Assembly: GCF_900290285.1 (NCBI RefSeq)
Contig: NZ_LT985754.1
Coordinates: 841,364-905,363 of the forward strand
Direction of reading: 5' to 3'
Source: Candidatus Centipeda massiliensis
GTDB taxonomy: Bacteria; Bacillota; Negativicutes; Selenomonadales; Selenomonadaceae
Length of the DNA: 64,000 bases
Part shown: positions 33,593 to 43,166 of the stretch, piece by piece
How positions within the stretch are numbered: position 1 is the stretch's first letter
Layout of the letters: every line of letters begins with the position of its first letter
Translations under genes and position numbers: made by a program
Notes under the pieces: model-generated
Database searches by the model: none
Told to the model about the DNA's origin: nothing
What the model saw: only the letters and a program-made list of their open reading frames with translations

Positions 33593-33625
33593 AGGGGCTA
33601 TTGCGGGCGCAATGGCTCCTTTTTC
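33593..33625 (+). terminator. Terminator after motB
   Basis: AGGGGCTATTGC (33593-33604) pairs with GCAATGGCTCCT (33609-33620) with two G-T pairs, around GGGC, then TTTTT. Confidence 0.8.
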
Positions 33626-33646
33626 TGTCAGCGGGCAGGAGGCATC

Positions 33647-34024
33647 ATGATTCTTGGCATCGGCTGTGACATTGTTCGTATTCCGCGTGTGGCGCGCGCC
33701 ATCGAGAATGAACGATTTTTGACGCGTGTCTACACGGCGGCGGAGCGCAGTTATGCGCAGACACGCGGCAAGGGCATGGCAGCGAGCCTTGCCGCACGTT
33801 TTGCAGGCAAGGAGGCCGTACTCAAGGCGTTTGGCACGGGGCTGCGCGACGGAACACTGCGCGACGTGGAGATCCTGCCGGATGCGCTTGGCGCACCTCA
33901 TGTGTATTTAAGCGGATATTTTGCCAAGCGAGCGGCTGAGATGGGCGTTCAGCGGGTGTGGATTACGCTCAGTCATGAGCGTGCCTATGCGACAGCGTAT
34001 TGTGTTTTGGAGGGACAGCGATGA
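33647..34024 (+). CDS. acpS: Holo-[acyl-carrier-protein] synthase
   Basis: AcpS transfers phosphopantetheine from CoA to acyl carrier protein. The 125-residue protein has the family ends: GIGCDIVRIPRV (Asp8) and RFAGKEAVLKAFGTG (Glu56), the two magnesium ligands. GGCAGGAGG lies six bases before the ATG. It overlaps the next gene by four bases (ATGA). Confidence 0.96.
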   Translation: MILGIGCDIVRIPRVARAIENERFLTRVYTAAERSYAQTRGKGMAASLAARFAGKEAVLKAFGTGLRDGTLRDVEILPDALGAPHVYLSGYFAKRAAEMGVQRVWITLSHERAYATAYCVLEGQR

Positions 34025-35565
34025 AAATATCGTTTGCAGAGGATATGCGGCGCATTGATGCGAGTGTCGCAGAGACTTACGGGCTTCCTGCGCTCGCCCT
34101 GATGGAGAATGCAGGGCGGCGGACGGCGGAAGAGGCTGCGGCAATGATCGGCGGAGCGGAGGACAAGGTGTTTGTTGTCTTTGCCGGCGGCGGCAACAAT
34201 GGTGGAGATGCCTTTGCTGCGGCACGGCATCTCATGAATATGGGGGCGCGCGTAAAACTCTTCTTCACGGGTGAGGCGGAGCGTCTCGGGGCAGCTGCAC
34301 GCGCGATGCACGATGCCCTGCGCGCCATGGGCGTGGAGATTCGCCTCCTTGTGAGTGACCGCGACTGGGATCGTCTGCGCGTTTCCCTCCGCTTTGCAGA
34401 TGCCATTGTGGACGGCGTTCTTGGAACCGGTGCGCATGGGGAGCTGAGGAAACCTGTTCTGCGGCTGGTCGAGGAGATCAACACGGCAGGCAAGCCTGTG
34501 ATGGCGATTGACATTCCAAGCGGTGTGGAGGCGGATACGGGACGGGTCGCCTCTCTCGCCGTGCACGCGAATCGGACGCTGGCACTCGGACTGCCCAAGG
34601 TGGGGCACCTCCTCGGGCAGGGCGCGAATGCGACGGGGGAGCTGCTCGTCGACGATATCGGCATCCCGCATGATCTCCTTGCGGGAGAGGAGCTGCGCCA
34701 GTCCCTCATAACGCGGGAGTCTGCGGCAAAGCTCCTGCCGATGCGTCGTCGTGATGTGCATAAGGGCAGCTGCGGGCGCATTCTCGTGCTTGCGGGTTCG
34801 CTTGGCATGACGGGCGCGGCAGCACTTGCGGCTGAGGCCGCACTCAGAATCGGGGCGGGGGTTGTGACGCTTGGCGTGCCCGAGAAGCTCTATCCGGTTC
34901 TCGCGGCAAAGCTGACCGAGGTGATGGTCGTTCCCGTACCGGATGAGGGGGCGGGCTGCTTCGGCGGAGCCAAGTCGCTTGAGACTGCGCTTGCGCTTGC
35001 AGAAAAAGCAGATGCCGTGCTGATCGGCCCGGGGATCGGGCGCACGGTGCAGACGGGCGAGTTCGTCCGCCTCTTTGCCGCCGGTGTGAAGGCACCTCTT
35101 GTCATGGACGCGGATGCGATCGCTGCGTTCCAAAATCATCTCGATGCGCTGCGCGATCTGCCGCAGGTGCCGATCCTGACACCGCATCTTGGCGAGTTCG
35201 CCTGTCTTTTGGGCAAGGATGTGGAGGCGGTGCAGGAGGATCTTCTGCATACTGCGCGTGATGCGGCACGCGAACATCAGGCGGTCTTTGCCCTTAAGAG
35301 TGCGTGCACGATTGTCGTCTATCCCGACGGAGATGCGTTCTTTACAACGGTTGGCAATGCGGGGATGGCGACGGCAGGGGCAGGCGATGTACTCGCGGGC
35401 ACGATCGTCGGACTCATGCGCCAGATGGAGAGCGGCATGACACCAATCGTGGGCGTCTATGCACATGGACGCGCAGGCGATCTCGCTTACGCGCAGAATG
35501 GGAACGGGCTCGTGGCGGGCGATATTCTGAAGCTTTTGCCCGAGGCATTGAAGGAACTCGGTTGA
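34021..35565 (+). CDS. nnr: Bifunctional NAD(P)H-hydrate epimerase/dehydratase
   Basis: Repairs damaged NAD(P)H hydrates. The 514-residue fusion has an epimerase half (residues 1-210; GLPALALMENAGRRTAEEA and FAGGGNNGGDAFAAARHL) and an ADP-dependent dehydratase half (from about 230; GSCGRILVLAGSLGMTGAA and the final NAGMATAGAGDVLAGTI). The ATG at 34021 overlaps the acpS stop. Its stop codon overlaps the -35 of the ilvE promoter. Confidence 0.95.
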   Translation: MKISFAEDMRRIDASVAETYGLPALALMENAGRRTAEEAAAMIGGAEDKVFVVFAGGGNNGGDAFAAARHLMNMGARVKLFFTGEAERLGAAARAMHDALRAMGVEIRLLVSDRDWDRLRVSLRFADAIVDGVLGTGAHGELRKPVLRLVEEINTAGKPVMAIDIPSGVEADTGRVASLAVHANRTLALGLPKVGHLLGQGANATGELLVDDIGIPHDLLAGEELRQSLITRESAAKLLPMRRRDVHKGSCGRILVLAGSLGMTGAAALAAEAALRIGAGVVTLGVPEKLYPVLAAKLTEVMVVPVPDEGAGCFGGAKSLETALALAEKADAVLIGPGIGRTVQTGEFVRLFAAGVKAPLVMDADAIAAFQNHLDALRDLPQVPILTPHLGEFACLLGKDVEAVQEDLLHTARDAAREHQAVFALKSACTIVVYPDGDAFFTTVGNAGMATAGAGDVLAGTIVGLMRQMESGMTPIVGVYAHGRAGDLAYAQNGNGLVAGDILKLLPEALKELG

Positions 35566-35590
35566 CAAGACTTCTCTGCAGTACTATGAT
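35562..35590 (+). promoter_or_regulatory. Promoter of ilvE
   Basis: TTGACA (35562-35567) and TATGAT (35585-35590), spacer 17, overlapping the nnr stop codon. Confidence 0.75.
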
Positions 35591-35625
35591 AGGACGTACA
35601 TTCGGTAGGAAAGAGGGCATATTAT

Positions 35626-36651
35626 ATGGCAAGAGCAGAGATTGATTGGGGAAATTTGGGATTTGCCTATCGTACGCTGCCGCAGCGCTATGTGGCGAAT
35701 TATGCGAACGGCGCGTGGGGCGAGGGTGGTCTTACCCCCAATGCGACGGTCGAGATCAGTGAGTGTGCTGGGATTCTGCACTACTGTCAGGAGGTCTTTG
35801 AGGGGCTGAAGGCATACGAAACGGTGGACGGGCATATCGTGACGTTTCGGCCTGATCTCAATGCGGAGCGTATGTATCACTCGGCGGCGTATCTTGAGAT
35901 GCCGTCGTTCCCGCAGGAGCGTTTCCTGGAGGCGGTGGATGCGGTGGTCACGGCGAACCGTGACTATGTTCCGCCGTACGGCTCGGATGCTTCTCTTTAT
36001 CTGCGCCCGTTGATCTTCGCGACGGGCGAGGTCATCGGCGTAAAGCCGGCGGATGCGTATCAGTTCCGTCTCTTTGCAACGCCGGTCGGTCCGTACTTCA
36101 AGGACGGTGCAAAGCCCGTGCGCCTCTGCGTGAGCGCATTTGACCGTGCAGCACCACACGGCACGGGGCACATCAAGGCGGGGCTGAACTATGCGATGAG
36201 TCTGCATGCCTACATGGCAGCACATGCGGCAGGCTACGATGAGAATATGTTCCTTGATGCGGCGACACGCACATACGTTGAGGAGACCGGCGGTGCCAAC
36301 TTCCTCTTTGTGACGAAGGACGGTACGGTGGTGACGCCGAAGTCGGGGTCGATTCTGCCGTCGATCACGCGCCGCTCACTCGTTTTCATCGCGGAGCACA
36401 TTCTCGGCATGAAGGTGGAAGAGCGCCCTGTGGCATTTGCGGAACTCGCAGACTTTGCAGAGGCGGGACTCTGTGGGACGGCAGCCGTGATTTCTCCCGT
36501 AGGCTCCGTGACGCACGGGGACAAGGTGATCGCCCTGCCGAGCGGCATGGAGCACATGGGACCCGTTCTGCAGAAGCTGTACGATACGCTGCGCGGCATT
36601 CAGCTCGGCACGGTTGAAGCCCCCGAAGGCTGGATTCGCAAGATTTGCTGA
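35626..36651 (+). CDS. ilvE: Branched-chain amino acid aminotransferase
   Basis: A 341-residue PLP enzyme of the class IV fold that transfers amino groups to the keto acids of leucine, isoleucine and valine. The PLP lysine is in GHIKAGLNYAMSLHA (Lys184); ETGGANFLFV and GLCGTAAVISPVG are substrate and phosphate-binding segments. It is the longer (BCAT-like) type of about 340 residues. It has its own promoter and a strong terminator. CodY or isoleucine control is plausible but not shown. Confidence 0.94.
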   Translation: MARAEIDWGNLGFAYRTLPQRYVANYANGAWGEGGLTPNATVEISECAGILHYCQEVFEGLKAYETVDGHIVTFRPDLNAERMYHSAAYLEMPSFPQERFLEAVDAVVTANRDYVPPYGSDASLYLRPLIFATGEVIGVKPADAYQFRLFATPVGPYFKDGAKPVRLCVSAFDRAAPHGTGHIKAGLNYAMSLHAYMAAHAAGYDENMFLDAATRTYVEETGGANFLFVTKDGTVVTPKSGSILPSITRRSLVFIAEHILGMKVEERPVAFAELADFAEAGLCGTAAVISPVGSVTHGDKVIALPSGMEHMGPVLQKLYDTLRGIQLGTVEAPEGWIRKIC

Positions 36652-36655
36652 TACG

Positions 36656-36723
36656 ATTTCGTCCTCTTTGCGAAAGGGTTTTGATGTACTTAAAATCCTT
36701 TCGTCGGAGGACGAAATTTTTTT
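36656..36723 (+). terminator. Long terminator hairpin after ilvE
   Basis: ATTTCGTCCTC (36656-36666) pairs with GAGGACGAAAT (36707-36717), with an inner CGAAAGG/CCTTTCG stem, then TTTTTT. About 145 bases of leader remain before cdaA. Confidence 0.85.
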
Positions 36724-36868
36724 GAAAGAATGGAGCAGGTCACAAGGATTTTTGGGGTTCAGCGAGAAAATGATACTGTAGTATATCATTCTGCCCGTCC
36801 TTGCGGCGCAGATTTTCCGCAAAGATGGATTTGGGAGATACGAAGGACGCGTTTCTTTGGGGGTTCTT

Positions 36869-37708
36869 ATGCCGCTTGATTTTACGATGCCGACACAGTT
36901 TCGCGGCATTCTGTCGACCATTACACTGCTGGATATTCTCGATATTCTGATCGTGGCGTTCATTCTCTATCGTGTCTATGTCATGCTTGAAGATACGCGT
37001 GCCATTACGCTTGCAAAGGGAATCCTTGTTCTGCTCGGCGTGACGGTAGTGACAAGCTACTTTGAGCTGCATGTGATTTCATGGCTCTTGCAGAAGTCCG
37101 TGACGCTGCTCTTTGTTGCACTGCCCATTGTCTTTCAGCCGGAGCTGCGGCGTGCGCTGGAGCACCTTGGTCAGGGGCGTTTTTTCCGTGCGAGTGGGCT
37201 CTTGGACGACGAGGAGGCACAGAGTACAATCCGTGAGATCCGCAGTGCGGTGAAGATTCTCTCGGCCAACAAAATTGGCGCACTGCTTGTCATTGAGCGT
37301 GATATGGGGCTGAATGACATCAGTGCGACGGGCATACAGATCGACGGACTCATCACATCGGATTTTCTCATGAACGTATTCATCCCCAATACACCGCTGC
37401 ACGATGGTGCGGCGGTGATTCGCGGCAAGCGCCTGATCGCTGCAGGCTGCCTTCTGCCGCTGACGGAGAACCGTACCCTCTCGACAGAGCTTGGGACACG
37501 TCACCGTGCAGCAATCGGTCTTTCGGAGCAGTGCGACGCGCTCGTCGTTGTGGTGAGCGAGGAGACGGGGACGATCTCCATTGCCGAAAACGGGCGGATT
37601 CACCGTCATCTGGATGGGGATCAGCTGACACATATTCTCTCGCCCGCATTTGCATATAACGCACGCTCGTCGATTTGGGAATTTGTTCGGAGCTGGAGGA
37701 AGAAATGA
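36869..37708 (+). CDS. cdaA: Diadenylate cyclase CdaA
   Basis: Makes cyclic di-AMP, a messenger for potassium and cell-wall balance. The 279-residue protein starts with three membrane helices and continues with the DAC domain. The catalytic motifs are PLHDGAAV (Asp179-Gly180-Ala181) and TRHRAA (Arg211-His212-Arg213). The ATG at 36869 has GGGGG six bases upstream; an in-frame TTG at 36857 is less likely. It overlaps the regulator gene cdaR and heads the cdaA-cdaR-glmM order known from Bacillus and relatives. Confidence 0.96.
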   Translation: MPLDFTMPTQFRGILSTITLLDILDILIVAFILYRVYVMLEDTRAITLAKGILVLLGVTVVTSYFELHVISWLLQKSVTLLFVALPIVFQPELRRALEHLGQGRFFRASGLLDDEEAQSTIREIRSAVKILSANKIGALLVIERDMGLNDISATGIQIDGLITSDFLMNVFIPNTPLHDGAAVIRGKRLIAAGCLLPLTENRTLSTELGTRHRAAIGLSEQCDALVVVVSEETGTISIAENGRIHRHLDGDQLTHILSPAFAYNARSSIWEFVRSWRKK

Positions 37709-38637
37709 TGACAAGGCTTCGGAGCATCGTGCAGCACAATCTGCCGGCAAAGATTGCCGCACTCATCGTGGCGGTTGTCCTCTGGCTCTATGTGATGAAC
37801 GATCAGAACCCTGCGATTGACGGCAGCTATACCGTTCCGGTGACCATCGAGAATGCGCCGGAGGGGTATCAGATGAATGCCGCTGCAGATACGGTGACGA
37901 TTCGTGTGCGCGGGCCGCGCTCTCTCTTTGTCGCGGCGGGTCGCAGTGACTTTCATGCACGCATGAATCTCGCCGACTTCATCGAGGGAGAAAAGGCATA
38001 TACGGTCGAGCCGTCCATCCCTTATGGCTTTGAACTCGTCAGCATCACGCCGGATAAAATTAACGTGACGCTTGACCGCCTCATTCAAAAAACGTTTAAA
38101 GCCGAGCTGACCGTCGGAGGATCGCCCGCTGCGGGCTTTACGGTGGACAAGATCAGCCAGACCGATACGGCGGCAACGGCTGCGGGACCTCGCAGCCTTG
38201 TGGATCAAGTCGCACATATTGTCGGTCATATCAACCTGAGTGGACAGTCTGCTGACTATACGGCGACGGTTCCCCTTTTTCCGCTGAACAGTGAGGGGCG
38301 GGAGGTTGCGGGGGTTACGCTCGTGCCCGCATCTACGGAGGTTGCAATCAAGCTTGCACGCGGGCTTACGCGTAAGGTGGTCGAGGTCGAGGCGAAGGCG
38401 AAAAGTGACCTTCCTCCCAATCTGAAGCTGGAGGGAATCACGGTGGAGCCCGCACGCATTGAGATTGCAGGGACGGAGGATGTGATCAGCAAGATCACGC
38501 AGATCCAGACGGAGGAGTTCTCTCTTGCCAAGGTGCAGGGCACCGAGCAGCATCAGGTACTGCTGCAGCTGCCTCCGGGAGTCACGGTGACAAATCCGAA
38601 TGTAACAGTGGAGATTAAAGTTGGAGCAATGCCATGA
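37705..38637 (+). CDS. cdaR: CdaA regulator (YbbR-domain) protein
   Basis: A 310-residue membrane-anchored protein. One N-terminal helix (KIAALIVAVVLWLYVM) precedes about three YbbR domains on the outside of the membrane. CdaR binds and controls the neighbouring diadenylate cyclase. The start at 37705 overlaps the cdaA stop (ATGA), and GGAGGAAG lies just upstream. A second ATG three bases later is an equal choice. Confidence 0.92.
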   Translation: MMTRLRSIVQHNLPAKIAALIVAVVLWLYVMNDQNPAIDGSYTVPVTIENAPEGYQMNAAADTVTIRVRGPRSLFVAAGRSDFHARMNLADFIEGEKAYTVEPSIPYGFELVSITPDKINVTLDRLIQKTFKAELTVGGSPAAGFTVDKISQTDTAATAAGPRSLVDQVAHIVGHINLSGQSADYTATVPLFPLNSEGREVAGVTLVPASTEVAIKLARGLTRKVVEVEAKAKSDLPPNLKLEGITVEPARIEIAGTEDVISKITQIQTEEFSLAKVQGTEQHQVLLQLPPGVTVTNPNVTVEIKVGAMP

Positions 38638-40229
38638 TTCGCGTAAAAAATCTGCGCGTTCCGTATGACGCCGCGCGCCCGCTCGAAGCGTACGCAGCGG
38701 AGCGGCTTAAGACATCACCCTGTGCTGTGCATGGGGTGTTTGTTGTTCATAAGGCTCTGGATGCGCGGCGCAGAAGAGGGGCTCCGATCACATGGGTCTA
38801 TATGCTGGATGTTGCGGTGGAGAATGAGCGCAGTGTACTCATGCGCTTTCGGCGGGACAGCGAGGTCATGTCCGCGTCCGCCGATGAGCCGTTGACAATC
38901 CCGCACGTGGGCGCAGGTGTATTCCGTCCCGTTGTCGTGGGCTTTGGTCCTGCGGGGATCTTTGCTGCATGGGTGCTTGCGCGTACGGGGCTTGCACCGC
39001 TTGTGCTCGAACGCGGGCAGGACGTGGACAGACGTACGGCTGATGTGGCGCGTTTTTGGCAGACGGGGGTGCTCGATCCTGCGTCGAATGTGCAATTCGG
39101 CGAGGGTGGTGCGGGGACGTTTTCGGACGGTAAGCTGACGGCACGCAGCAATGATCCGCGCATGCGGGAGATCATCGAGGCATTTATCCGCGCAGGTGCG
39201 CCGGAGGAAATCCGCTATTTGCAGAAGCCTCACATTGGGACGGACATCCTGCGCACCGTGGTGAAGAACCTGCGCATGGATCTCATACGCATGGGCGCAG
39301 AGGTGCGCTTTGGTGCGCAGGTGACGGATGTGGAGCTGCGTGCGGGTGCACTTGCGGCACTGCGGGTCAATGATGCGGAGCGGATTCCGGCGGAGGCGGT
39401 CTTTCTTGGGATCGGTCACTCCGCGCGCGATACATATACGCTGCTGCATGAGGCAGGAGTTGCGATGGAGTCGAAGGCGTTTGCCGTTGGTGTGCGCATC
39501 GAGCATCCGCAGGGATTCATTGATCAGATGCAGTACAAAGCGGCGGCGGGCAGCCCGCAGCTCCCCGCTGCGGACTATGCGATGACGTACCGCGATGCAG
39601 CGGGCGGGCGCGGCGTCTATTCGTTCTGTATGTGCCCCGGCGGCATGGTGGTCGCGGCGGCGTCGGAGGAGGGGCGGCTTGTGACGAACGGGATGAGCAA
39701 CTATCGCCGGAACTCCGGCGTGGCGAACAGTGCGCTGCTCGTGCAGGTTACCCCCTCGGATTGGGGGGCGGGGGTCCTTGGCGGGATCGCCTTTCAGCGG
39801 CAGCTTGAAGAACGCGCCTTTTGTGCGGGCGGCGGCGACTACCGTGCGCCTGTGCAGTCGGTCGGGGACTTTCTTGCGGGGCGGACGGGCACGCGCGATT
39901 TTCTCGTCATGCCGACGTATGCACCGGGCGTGCGTGCCGCAGATCTGTGCGGCGTGCTGCCGGAGGCGTGTACGGCGTCACTTGCACGCGCGCTGACGTT
40001 CTGGGAGGAACGTGTGCCGGGCTTTGGCGCGGCGGATGTGCCGCTGACGGGCGTGGAGTCGCGTTCGTCTGCGCCTTGCCGGATCGTGCGCGATGCGGCG
40101 ACGATGGAGTCCGTCTCCGCTGCCGGCTTGTATCCAATCGGCGAAGGCGCAGGCTATGCGGGCGGTATCATGAGTGCCGCACTCGACGGGCTGAAAGCGG
40201 CACTTGCATTTTTGCATAAGATACAGTAG
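38634..40229 (+). CDS. FAD-dependent oxidoreductase (COG2509 type)
   Basis: A 531-residue flavoprotein. After an N-terminal domain of about 95 residues comes the dinucleotide-binding motif VVVGFGPAGIFAAWVLAR. The segment VQFGEGGAGTFSDGKLTAR and the final YPIGEGAGYAGGIMSAALDG are typical of this FAD family. It is commonly found in the cdaA-cdaR-glmM neighbourhood of Firmicutes, but the reaction is not established. It overlaps the cdaR end by four bases. Confidence 0.85.
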   Translation: MIRVKNLRVPYDAARPLEAYAAERLKTSPCAVHGVFVVHKALDARRRRGAPITWVYMLDVAVENERSVLMRFRRDSEVMSASADEPLTIPHVGAGVFRPVVVGFGPAGIFAAWVLARTGLAPLVLERGQDVDRRTADVARFWQTGVLDPASNVQFGEGGAGTFSDGKLTARSNDPRMREIIEAFIRAGAPEEIRYLQKPHIGTDILRTVVKNLRMDLIRMGAEVRFGAQVTDVELRAGALAALRVNDAERIPAEAVFLGIGHSARDTYTLLHEAGVAMESKAFAVGVRIEHPQGFIDQMQYKAAAGSPQLPAADYAMTYRDAAGGRGVYSFCMCPGGMVVAAASEEGRLVTNGMSNYRRNSGVANSALLVQVTPSDWGAGVLGGIAFQRQLEERAFCAGGGDYRAPVQSVGDFLAGRTGTRDFLVMPTYAPGVRAADLCGVLPEACTASLARALTFWEERVPGFGAADVPLTGVESRSSAPCRIVRDAATMESVSAAGLYPIGEGAGYAGGIMSAALDGLKAALAFLHKIQ

Positions 40230-40267
40230 ATTATAGAGATCAAATAGATCATAGGGGGCTGTTCAGA

Positions 40268-41620
40268 GTGAGACTTTTTGGAACGGATGGCGTGCGCGGC
40301 GAGGCAAATACGGAGCTGACGCCGGAGCTGGCGTATCATCTCGGACGTGCGGCAACACTCTATTTTGGTGCACAGGTAGATGTGCGCCCGCGTATTCTGA
40401 TCGGGCGCGACACGCGGATCTCGGGAGAGATGTTCGAGGCGGCGCTGACGGCGGGGATTTGCTCTGCGGGCGGGCTTGCGCTCATTGCGGGCATTGTTCC
40501 GACACCCGCGATTGCCTATCTCACGCGTGAACACAAGGCACAGGCCGGGATTGTGATATCCGCCTCACACAATCCGTTTCCGGATAATGGGATCAAGTTC
40601 TTTGGCGGCGACGGTTACAAACTTCCGGATGCGGTGGAGGATGAACTCGAGGAGCTCGTGCACCGTCTGCAGACCAACGATGATGCGGCGCGTCCGACGG
40701 GCAAGTCGATTGGGATCGTGGAGTACCGCGACGATCTTCTCAACCAGTATGTCGACTACGTGGTGAGTACCTGCACGGAGCGGTTCGACGGCATGAGGAT
40801 CGTACTTGACTGTGCGAACGGCGCCGCCTATGAGGCAATGCCGAAGGTGCTGCGCCGCCTCGGTGCCGAGGTCAAGGTGATCCATGCGCTGCCCAGCGGC
40901 GTGAACATCAACGACGGCTGCGGCTCGACCCATCTGGAATCGCTGCGCCGCACGGTGCTCGAACGCGGAGCGGATATCGGCATCGCGCACGATGGAGATG
41001 CGGATCGCTGCCTCTGCCTGGATGAGCGGGGCGAGCTGATCGACGGTGACCATATCCTTGTGGCGTGCGCCGCTGAGATGATCCGTGCGGGGCGTCTGCC
41101 GCACAAGACAGTTGTGACGACGGTGATGGCAAACATCGGCTTCCACAAGGCAATCGCGCAGCTCGGCGGGCGTGTCGAGGTGACGGCGGTCGGTGACCGC
41201 TATGTACTTGAGTCCATGCGCCGCAACGGCTATGCCATCGGTGGTGAGCAGTCCGGGCACATCATCTTTGCAGAGCACGCGACGACGGGAGATGGCCTCA
41301 TTACAGCACTGCAGGTGCTCTCAGCACTCACGCGCAGCGGCAAGAAGGCATCGGAGCTGAACGCCATGATGACGACCTATCCGCAGCTGCTCGTCAATGT
41401 GCGCGTGAAGACAAAGGCGGGCTGGGAAGAAAATGCAGCGATCCGCACGGCAATCGCTGAGGGCGAGCGCGTGCTCGGAAGTGAAGGGCGTGTCCTCGTC
41501 CGCCCCTCGGGCACGGAGCCGCTCATCCGCGTCATGGCGGAGGGCTGCGATCAGGCACAGCTTGAGGAGGTCTGCGGCGCAATCGTGGAGGTTGTGCGAC
41601 GGGAACAGGGAGAAGCGTAA
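40268..41620 (+). CDS. glmM: Phosphoglucosamine mutase
   Basis: GlmM turns glucosamine-6-phosphate into glucosamine-1-phosphate for peptidoglycan and LPS. The 450-residue protein has the phosphoserine loop SASHNP (Ser100), the metal loop DGDADRCL and the sugar-binding GGEQSGH segment. The C-terminal phosphate loop is RPSGTEPLIRVM. Translation starts at GTG 40268, 38 bases after the FAD protein. In other Firmicutes glmM is often followed by glmS; here a transporter follows. Confidence 0.97.
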   Translation: MRLFGTDGVRGEANTELTPELAYHLGRAATLYFGAQVDVRPRILIGRDTRISGEMFEAALTAGICSAGGLALIAGIVPTPAIAYLTREHKAQAGIVISASHNPFPDNGIKFFGGDGYKLPDAVEDELEELVHRLQTNDDAARPTGKSIGIVEYRDDLLNQYVDYVVSTCTERFDGMRIVLDCANGAAYEAMPKVLRRLGAEVKVIHALPSGVNINDGCGSTHLESLRRTVLERGADIGIAHDGDADRCLCLDERGELIDGDHILVACAAEMIRAGRLPHKTVVTTVMANIGFHKAIAQLGGRVEVTAVGDRYVLESMRRNGYAIGGEQSGHIIFAEHATTGDGLITALQVLSALTRSGKKASELNAMMTTYPQLLVNVRVKTKAGWEENAAIRTAIAEGERVLGSEGRVLVRPSGTEPLIRVMAEGCDQAQLEEVCGAIVEVVRREQGEA

Positions 41621-42526
41621 ATGTCACACGTTTCCGCCGTGCTGCTTGTGCTTCTTGCAGGAACGCTGTGGGCGGCAAGCGGAACGGCGGCGCAGCATTT
41701 CTATACGCAGTCCGATCACGTTCCGATTGAGCTCACGCAGGTGCGGCTCTTTCTTTCCAGTGGTCTTTTTTTCCTGCTTGCATGGTGGAGCGGAGGACTG
41801 CGGCGCGGTGTGCGTGCGGTGCGCCGCAATCCACGCATCCTTGCGCAGCTGGCGATTCATGGCACCATAGGCATTATGCTCGTCCAATTCACCTATTTTA
41901 TGGGGATTGCGGAGGGGGATGCCGCTGCGACTACGGTCATTAGCTACACAAGTCCAGCGATGATGATTCTCTACTTTTCCGTGCGCGATCGGCGTCTGCC
42001 GTCGGTGGTGGAGGCGGGGACGGTCATTGTTGCCGTAGCGGGGGTGTTTCTGCTCGTGACGGGCGGCGACCTCGGACGACTCTCCGTGCCAATGGCGTGC
42101 ATTGTGTGGAGCCTGATTTCGGCTGCGACCTTTACCTTTGCGATGATCTACCCGGTTCGTCTGCTGCGGCTCTTTGACCGCTTCTTTCTGCTCGCCGTCT
42201 GCATGCTGATCGGCGCCATTTCGCTCTTGCCGCTCACCCATGCGATTGTGGATGTTTGCACATTTTTTACAGCGGGGACGTGGCTGGATCTCTTTGTCAT
42301 CATCGGACTCGGCACGATTGTCGCCTTTTTCGCCTTCAACTTGGGGCTGCGTTGGCTCTCCTCGGAGGAGACGGCGATTACGGCGACGATCGAGCCGGTG
42401 GCAAGCGTCGTCCTTGCATGGCTGATCTTTGATACCCACTTTGTCACCATGCAGGTTTTGGGGATTGTACTCGTCATTGCTGCGATTCTGACACCGAATG
42501 TCCTGCGGAAATGGGGGCACACATGA
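41621..42526 (+). CDS. DMT-superfamily (EamA) transporter
   Basis: A 301-residue membrane protein with about ten helices in two EamA repeats. The first repeat ends GDAAATTVISYTSPAMMILYF and the second SSEETAITATIEPVASVVLAWLIF, the family's paired signature near helices four and nine. Exporters of this group move amino acids or metabolites out of the cell. The ATG follows the glmM stop directly (41621). The substrate is unknown. Confidence 0.88.
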   Translation: MSHVSAVLLVLLAGTLWAASGTAAQHFYTQSDHVPIELTQVRLFLSSGLFFLLAWWSGGLRRGVRAVRRNPRILAQLAIHGTIGIMLVQFTYFMGIAEGDAAATTVISYTSPAMMILYFSVRDRRLPSVVEAGTVIVAVAGVFLLVTGGDLGRLSVPMACIVWSLISAATFTFAMIYPVRLLRLFDRFFLLAVCMLIGAISLLPLTHAIVDVCTFFTAGTWLDLFVIIGLGTIVAFFAFNLGLRWLSSEETAITATIEPVASVVLAWLIFDTHFVTMQVLGIVLVIAAILTPNVLRKWGHT

Positions 42527-43152
42527 AGATACCCTTGCGCTATCAGATGTCTGAGTACGACTGCGGGCCGACGGCGCTGCTCAACGCGGTGAGCTATCTC
42601 TTTCCGCGACGGGAGGTACCGCCCGAGATCATCCGCAGCGTCATGCTCTACACGCTCGACTGCTACGGAGGGGATGGGACGGCGTGCAAGGCGGGAACGT
42701 CCCGCATGGCGATGATGTACCTCGCGAACTGGTTGGAAGGTTTTTCGCGCGCGACCAAATTTCCTCTCAGCTGTCAGTATATCGCAGGGCGCGCAGTGCA
42801 CATCGGTGCGCACAGCTACATCAACGATGCGCTTGTGCGCGGCGGGGTGGCGGTCGTGCGACTTTTCTACGAGGTCGAGCACTACGCCCTCCTCACAGGG
42901 GCGACAGCGGAACATATTTATCTCTTTGATCCCTATTATCTCACGCAGGCGGAGCCGGAATTCATGCGCGAACGGATCGTGGTTACGCTCGACCATCCGC
43001 ACAGCTATAATCGCATCGTACCGTTTGACTGTTTCAACCGTGAAACGCAGGAACTCTATGCCTTTGGTACGGTGGACAGCCGCGAGGCGGTTCTGCTCTT
43101 TGATGAGCGGTCGCGCAAGACGGCGGATGATACGATCGAATATTTTATTTGA
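42523..43152 (+). CDS. C39-like putative cysteine peptidase
   Basis: A 209-residue protein with a papain-like C39 pattern: RYQMSEYDCGPTALLNAVSYL holds Gln8 and Cys14, EHYALLTG holds His120, and FDPYY holds Asp136. That gives the full Gln-Cys-His-Asp set. There is no signal peptide, no membrane segment and no transporter domain, so it should be cytosolic. It overlaps the EamA gene stop by four bases and ends at the phoH start region. It could process a leader peptide or cleave a modified peptide; nothing in the neighbourhood identifies one. Confidence 0.68.
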   Translation: MKIPLRYQMSEYDCGPTALLNAVSYLFPRREVPPEIIRSVMLYTLDCYGGDGTACKAGTSRMAMMYLANWLEGFSRATKFPLSCQYIAGRAVHIGAHSYINDALVRGGVAVVRLFYEVEHYALLTGATAEHIYLFDPYYLTQAEPEFMRERIVVTLDHPHSYNRIVPFDCFNRETQELYAFGTVDSREAVLLFDERSRKTADDTIEYFI

Positions 43153-43166
43153 TGGGAGGTTTGTCC

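Noticed and set aside
33570-33650. A 26-codon frame between motB and acpS
   Set aside because: Most of it is the motB terminator hairpin, and no good ribosome site precedes it.
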